Source: a bacterium
GTDB taxonomy: Bacteria > Vulcanimicrobiota > Vulcanimicrobiia > Vulcanimicrobiales > SCRA01
Length of the DNA stretch: 14,542 nucleotides
Assembly: GCA_028869325.1 (NCBI GenBank)
Contig: JAGWST010000303.1
Coordinates: 1 to 14,542, forward strand
Reading direction: 5' to 3'
In this document: positions 12,238 through 14,542 of the stretch, one piece after another
Layout of the letters: every line of letters begins with the position of its first letter
Numbering within the stretch: the stretch's first letter is position 1
The notes under the pieces: model-generated
Database searches by the model: none
What the model saw: the letters and a program-made list of their open reading frames with translations, nothing else
What the model was told of the DNA's origin: nothing
Program-made: the position numbers and the translations under genes

Positions 12238-12951
12238 GTGGCAGGTGAGCGTCACCGCCAGCGACTACGCACGCTCATGCGCAGGCTCCACCTGCCGGAC
12301 GCCGCGCTGCCGCTGGTGGAGCGCGCGCTGATCCACGCCTCGGCAGTCCCCGACGGCGCGCAAGCGGGCGACTCCAACGAGCGTCTGGAGTTTCTGGGCG
12401 ATAGCGTGTTGGGCTTGGTGACGGCCGACTACCTGGAGCGCACCCTTCCCGGCGCCGACGAGGGCGAGCTCTCGCGGCGTAAGGGGCGCCTGGTCTCCGG
12501 CGAGATGCTCGCCGAGACGGCGCGCCGGCTGCGCTTGGGCGATCTCTTGGTCCTCGCGGCAGGCGCGGCGGCCGCGCGCGAGGCGGAGCGCCCATCGATT
12601 CTCGCCGACGCCTTGGAGGCGTTGATCGCGGCCGTCTATCGCTCGCAGGGCTTCGCCGCCGCCGCGGAGTTCGTCGAGCGCGAGCACCTGGCGCATGTCG
12701 GCGAGGAGCGGATCGCCCACAAAGATGCGAAGACGGCGTTGCAGGAGTGGGCGGCGCAGCACGTCAAGAGCCTGCCGGTCTACGAGGACAGCGACTCCGG
12801 CGTGGTTGCCGATGCCCGGCGCTTCACCTCGTGCGTGAGCGTGGCGGGACGGGAGATGGGGACCGGCAGCGGAAGGAACAAGCGCTCGGCGCAGCAGGCC
12901 GCGGCCAGTCAGGCACTCGATCGTCTGCGGCGGCAGGCTGCGCAGGAATAG
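12238..12951 (+). CDS. rnc: Ribonuclease III
   Basis: 237 residues, the usual size. RNase III cleaves double-stranded RNA in rRNA maturation and mRNA decay. The catalytic domain has the signature NERLEFLGDSVLGL (47-60, with metal ligands E51 and D55), EGELSRRKGRLVS (75-87) and LADALEALIAAVY (122-134, with D124 and E127). The double-stranded RNA-binding domain runs from about 163 to 232: DAKTALQEWAAQH, a middle SCVSVAGREMGTGSG, and the basic RNKRSAQQAAASQAL helix. The start is GTG at 12238 with GGTGA six bases upstream. An in-frame ATG at residue 14 is a less likely alternative. It lies between fabF and smc on the same strand. Confidence 0.96.
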   Translation: MAGERHRQRLRTLMRRLHLPDAALPLVERALIHASAVPDGAQAGDSNERLEFLGDSVLGLVTADYLERTLPGADEGELSRRKGRLVSGEMLAETARRLRLGDLLVLAAGAAAAREAERPSILADALEALIAAVYRSQGFAAAAEFVEREHLAHVGEERIAHKDAKTALQEWAAQHVKSLPVYEDSDSGVVADARRFTSCVSVAGREMGTGSGRNKRSAQQAAASQALDRLRRQAAQE

Positions 12952-13034
12952 GACGTACGCTCGTGCACCGCTTCCTGAACTGCATCGAGATCATCTCCAG
13001 CGACTGCATACCTACGAGGGAGAGAGTACACTAG
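12952..13034. other. Short intergenic gap between rnc and smc
   Basis: 83 bases. It holds the purine-rich ribosome site of smc (GAGGGAGAGAG, about 8 bases before the ATG) and a direct repeat of ACTGCAT (12979-12985 and 13003-13009). I see no convincing promoter or terminator, so smc is probably read from the fabF-rnc transcript. Confidence 0.5.
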
Positions 13035-14542
13035 ATGCGGCTCAAGTCGGTCAAGCTCTTCGGCTTCAAGACCTTTGCGGAGAGCACCACGCTGGAGTTC
13101 GAGCCGGGGATCACCGCCGTCGTGGGGCCCAACGGCTCCGGCAAGTCGAATCTTGTCGAGGCGATTCGCTGGGTGCTCGGTGAGACGTCCAGCCGCTCGC
13201 TGCGCGGCGTGAAGCTGGAAGACGTCATCTTCGCCGGCAACGAGCAGCGCAAGCCGTTGGGTCTGGCCGAGGTGGTGATGACGCTCGACAACGATACCGG
13301 GCGTCTGCCGATCGACTTCCGCGAGGTCTCCATCACGCGGCGCGCCTACCGCGCCGGCGAGAGCGAGTACTATATCAACCGCAACCAAGTGCGTCTGCGC
13401 GACGTGCTGGATCTGCTGATGGGCACGGGCTTGGGGCCGGGATCGTACGCGATCGTCTCGCAGGGGCAGATTGACGCCATCCTCTCCGCCAAGCCGCAAG
13501 ACCGGCGTGAGCTCTTCGAGGAGACCTCGGGCGTCAGCCGCTTTCTCTCGAAGAAGCGCGAGTCGATGCGCCGCCTGGAGCAGACGGAGCAGAACGTCAT
13601 CCGCGTGAGCGATCTGCTGGGCGAGTTAGAGAAGCAGGTGCCGGAGCTGGAGACGCAGGTGCGCCGCGCCAAGCGTTACCGCAGGCTCTCCGAGCGTCTG
13701 CGCGATTTGGAGATCCTCTCGTATCTGCGCAGCTCGGCCTCGCGACGCACCGAGCGCGAGCGGCTCAAGGCGCAGTTGGACGAAGGCGAGGCGCAGCGCG
13801 CCGCCGCCGAGGCGCAGGCCGCGGCGCAAGGCGCCCAGCTCTCCAGCGCGCGCTATCGCGCCTATCAACAGGAGCTGCAGCTCGAGGAGCAGCGCTCGGC
13901 GGCACAGCAGGCGCGCGCGGAGCTGGCGCGCTTGGAGGCGGAGCTCTCCGCCGCCGGCGGGCGTCTGGAGGCGTTGGAGGCGCAGTCGGCGCAGGCCGAT
14001 GAGGGCGGGATGCGCACCGATGAGGAGCGCGCCGCGCTGCTGGAGCGTCTGGAGAACTTGGATGGCGAGCGCGGACCCCTGGTCGATCGCATGGAGCACG
14101 CGCGCGCCGAGGAGGCGGCCGCCCAGGAGAGCGAGACGGCGGCGCGCCGCCGCCTGGAGGCGCTCTTCGGTGCGCTGCGCGATCTGGAGGCCAACGTCGC
14201 CGAGCAGGCCGCGCGCGAGGAGCAGCGCCGCGCCCAGGCGGAGTCGGCGCGCAAGGAGCTGGAGCGGCTATGGAGCGAGGCCGAGCAGGCGCGCCGCAGC
14301 GCGGAGGCGTTGGAGTCGGATCTCGCGCGCAAAGAGGAGCAGCTGCGCAACGCGCGTCACGGCATCGCCGAGCTGGAGGCGCGCGTCGAGCGCGCGCGCG
14401 CCGAGGAGCGCGCCGCCGAGGAGCGCGTCGCGCACGCGCGTGAGCGCTACGCGCAGGTACAGATCACGCTCAAGGCGCTGGCGTCCGAAGAGGCGGCGGC
14501 CACCTCGCGCCTGCATACCATCGAGGAGCTGGAGGCTTCCTA
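13035..14542 (+). CDS. smc: Chromosome partition protein SMC, N-terminal part (runs off the window)
   Basis: 502 codons are visible with no stop before the right edge; full SMC is about 1,150-1,200 residues. SMC is the ATPase of the bacterial condensin that loads on DNA and extrudes loops with ScpA and ScpB. The N-terminal head is intact: RLKSVKLFGFKTFAEST (2-18), Walker A GPNGSGKSN (31-39), the R-loop region RGVKLEDVIFAG (57-68), and the Q-loop/lid GSYAIVSQGQIDAIL (136-150). The usual FEEAAGI is FEETSGV (161-167). From about 170 onward it is coiled coil, extremely rich in Ala, Glu, Arg and Gln. The ATG at 13035 has a purine-rich site upstream and gives the canonical N-terminus. ScpA and ScpB are not in view. 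Long open frames antisense to this region are byproducts of its GC-rich, repetitive codons. Confidence 0.96.
   Translation, partial: MRLKSVKLFGFKTFAESTTLEFEPGITAVVGPNGSGKSNLVEAIRWVLGETSSRSLRGVKLEDVIFAGNEQRKPLGLAEVVMTLDNDTGRLPIDFREVSITRRAYRAGESEYYINRNQVRLRDVLDLLMGTGLGPGSYAIVSQGQIDAILSAKPQDRRELFEETSGVSRFLSKKRESMRRLEQTEQNVIRVSDLLGELEKQVPELETQVRRAKRYRRLSERLRDLEILSYLRSSASRRTERERLKAQLDEGEAQRAAAEAQAAAQGAQLSSARYRAYQQELQLEEQRSAAQQARAELARLEAELSAAGGRLEALEAQSAQADEGGMRTDEERAALLERLENLDGERGPLVDRMEHARAEEAAAQESETAARRRLEALFGALRDLEANVAEQAAREEQRRAQAESARKELERLWSEAEQARRSAEALESDLARKEEQLRNARHGIAELEARVERARAEERAAEERVAHARERYAQVQITLKALASEEAAATSRLHTIEELEAS

Noticed and set aside
13626..14516. Several Leu/Arg-rich open frames antisense to smc.
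   Set aside because: They mirror the repetitive Glu/Ala/Arg codons of the SMC coiled coil (GAG reads as CTC, GCG as CGC). No independent start signal or domain is visible.
1..14542. A hidden defence, mobile or CRISPR system.
   Set aside because: I saw no transposase, integrase, toxin-antitoxin pair, nuclease-helicase set or regularly spaced repeats. Nearly all bases are explained by the listed genes.

Overview
This is a GC-rich bacterial chromosome segment. It carries mostly core genes for cell-wall elongation, ribosome assembly, lysine and NAD biosynthesis, fatty-acid synthesis and chromosome organisation. A few accessory genes for exported proteins sit at the left end and near 10 kb. No tRNA, rRNA, insertion sequence, CRISPR array or prophage gene was seen. 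The mix suggests a poorly sampled, GC-rich lineage near Terrabacteria: a Prp-type N-terminal extension on ribosomal protein L27, an unusual MreB, a DUF4382-like lipoprotein and frequent GTG starts. Candidatus Eremiobacterota (WPS-2) or a related group is my best guess from general impression. It is an inference, not something the sequence proves.

Layout. (1) 1-1400, plus strand: the tail of one gene and two complete genes for small exported beta-rich proteins, joined by stop/start overlaps. The last looks like a spore-coat-U/archaic chaperone-usher pilin-type subunit. (2) 1405-9733, minus strand: a long, tightly packed block read as rpmA, obg, nadD, lysA, maf, mreB, mreC, mreD, mrdA. From obg onward the genes mostly overlap, four times by the same 4-base GTGA junction. 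Only rpmA is separated from obg by a gap, which holds a terminator-like hairpin. (3) 9817-10779, minus strand: a DUF4382-like lipoprotein with a carboxypeptidase-regulatory-like C-terminal domain. (4) 10926-14542, plus strand: a putative 13-codon leader ORF, then fabF, rnc and smc; smc runs off the right edge. Plus and minus blocks converge at 1.4 kb with 4 bases between stop codons and diverge at 10.8 kb.

How the genes work together. MreB, MreC, MreD and PBP2 are four parts of the rod elongation machinery. LysA makes lysine from meso-diaminopimelate, the same metabolite used in peptidoglycan. Obg, L27 and RNase III serve ribosome assembly and RNA maturation. FabF supplies acyl chains for membranes, and SMC compacts the chromosome. 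Usual neighbours not seen here are rplU and prp beside rpmA, rodA beside mrdA, and acpP before fabF.

The least ordinary signals are short. A leader ORF and a hairpin overlap the fabF ribosome binding site. An rpmA promoter has its -10 box in the loop of a terminator-like hairpin. A perfect 7-7-7 inverted repeat lies at the lysA/maf junction. MreB has Gln where its relatives have the catalytic-site Glu. I found no clear undescribed defence or mobile system.
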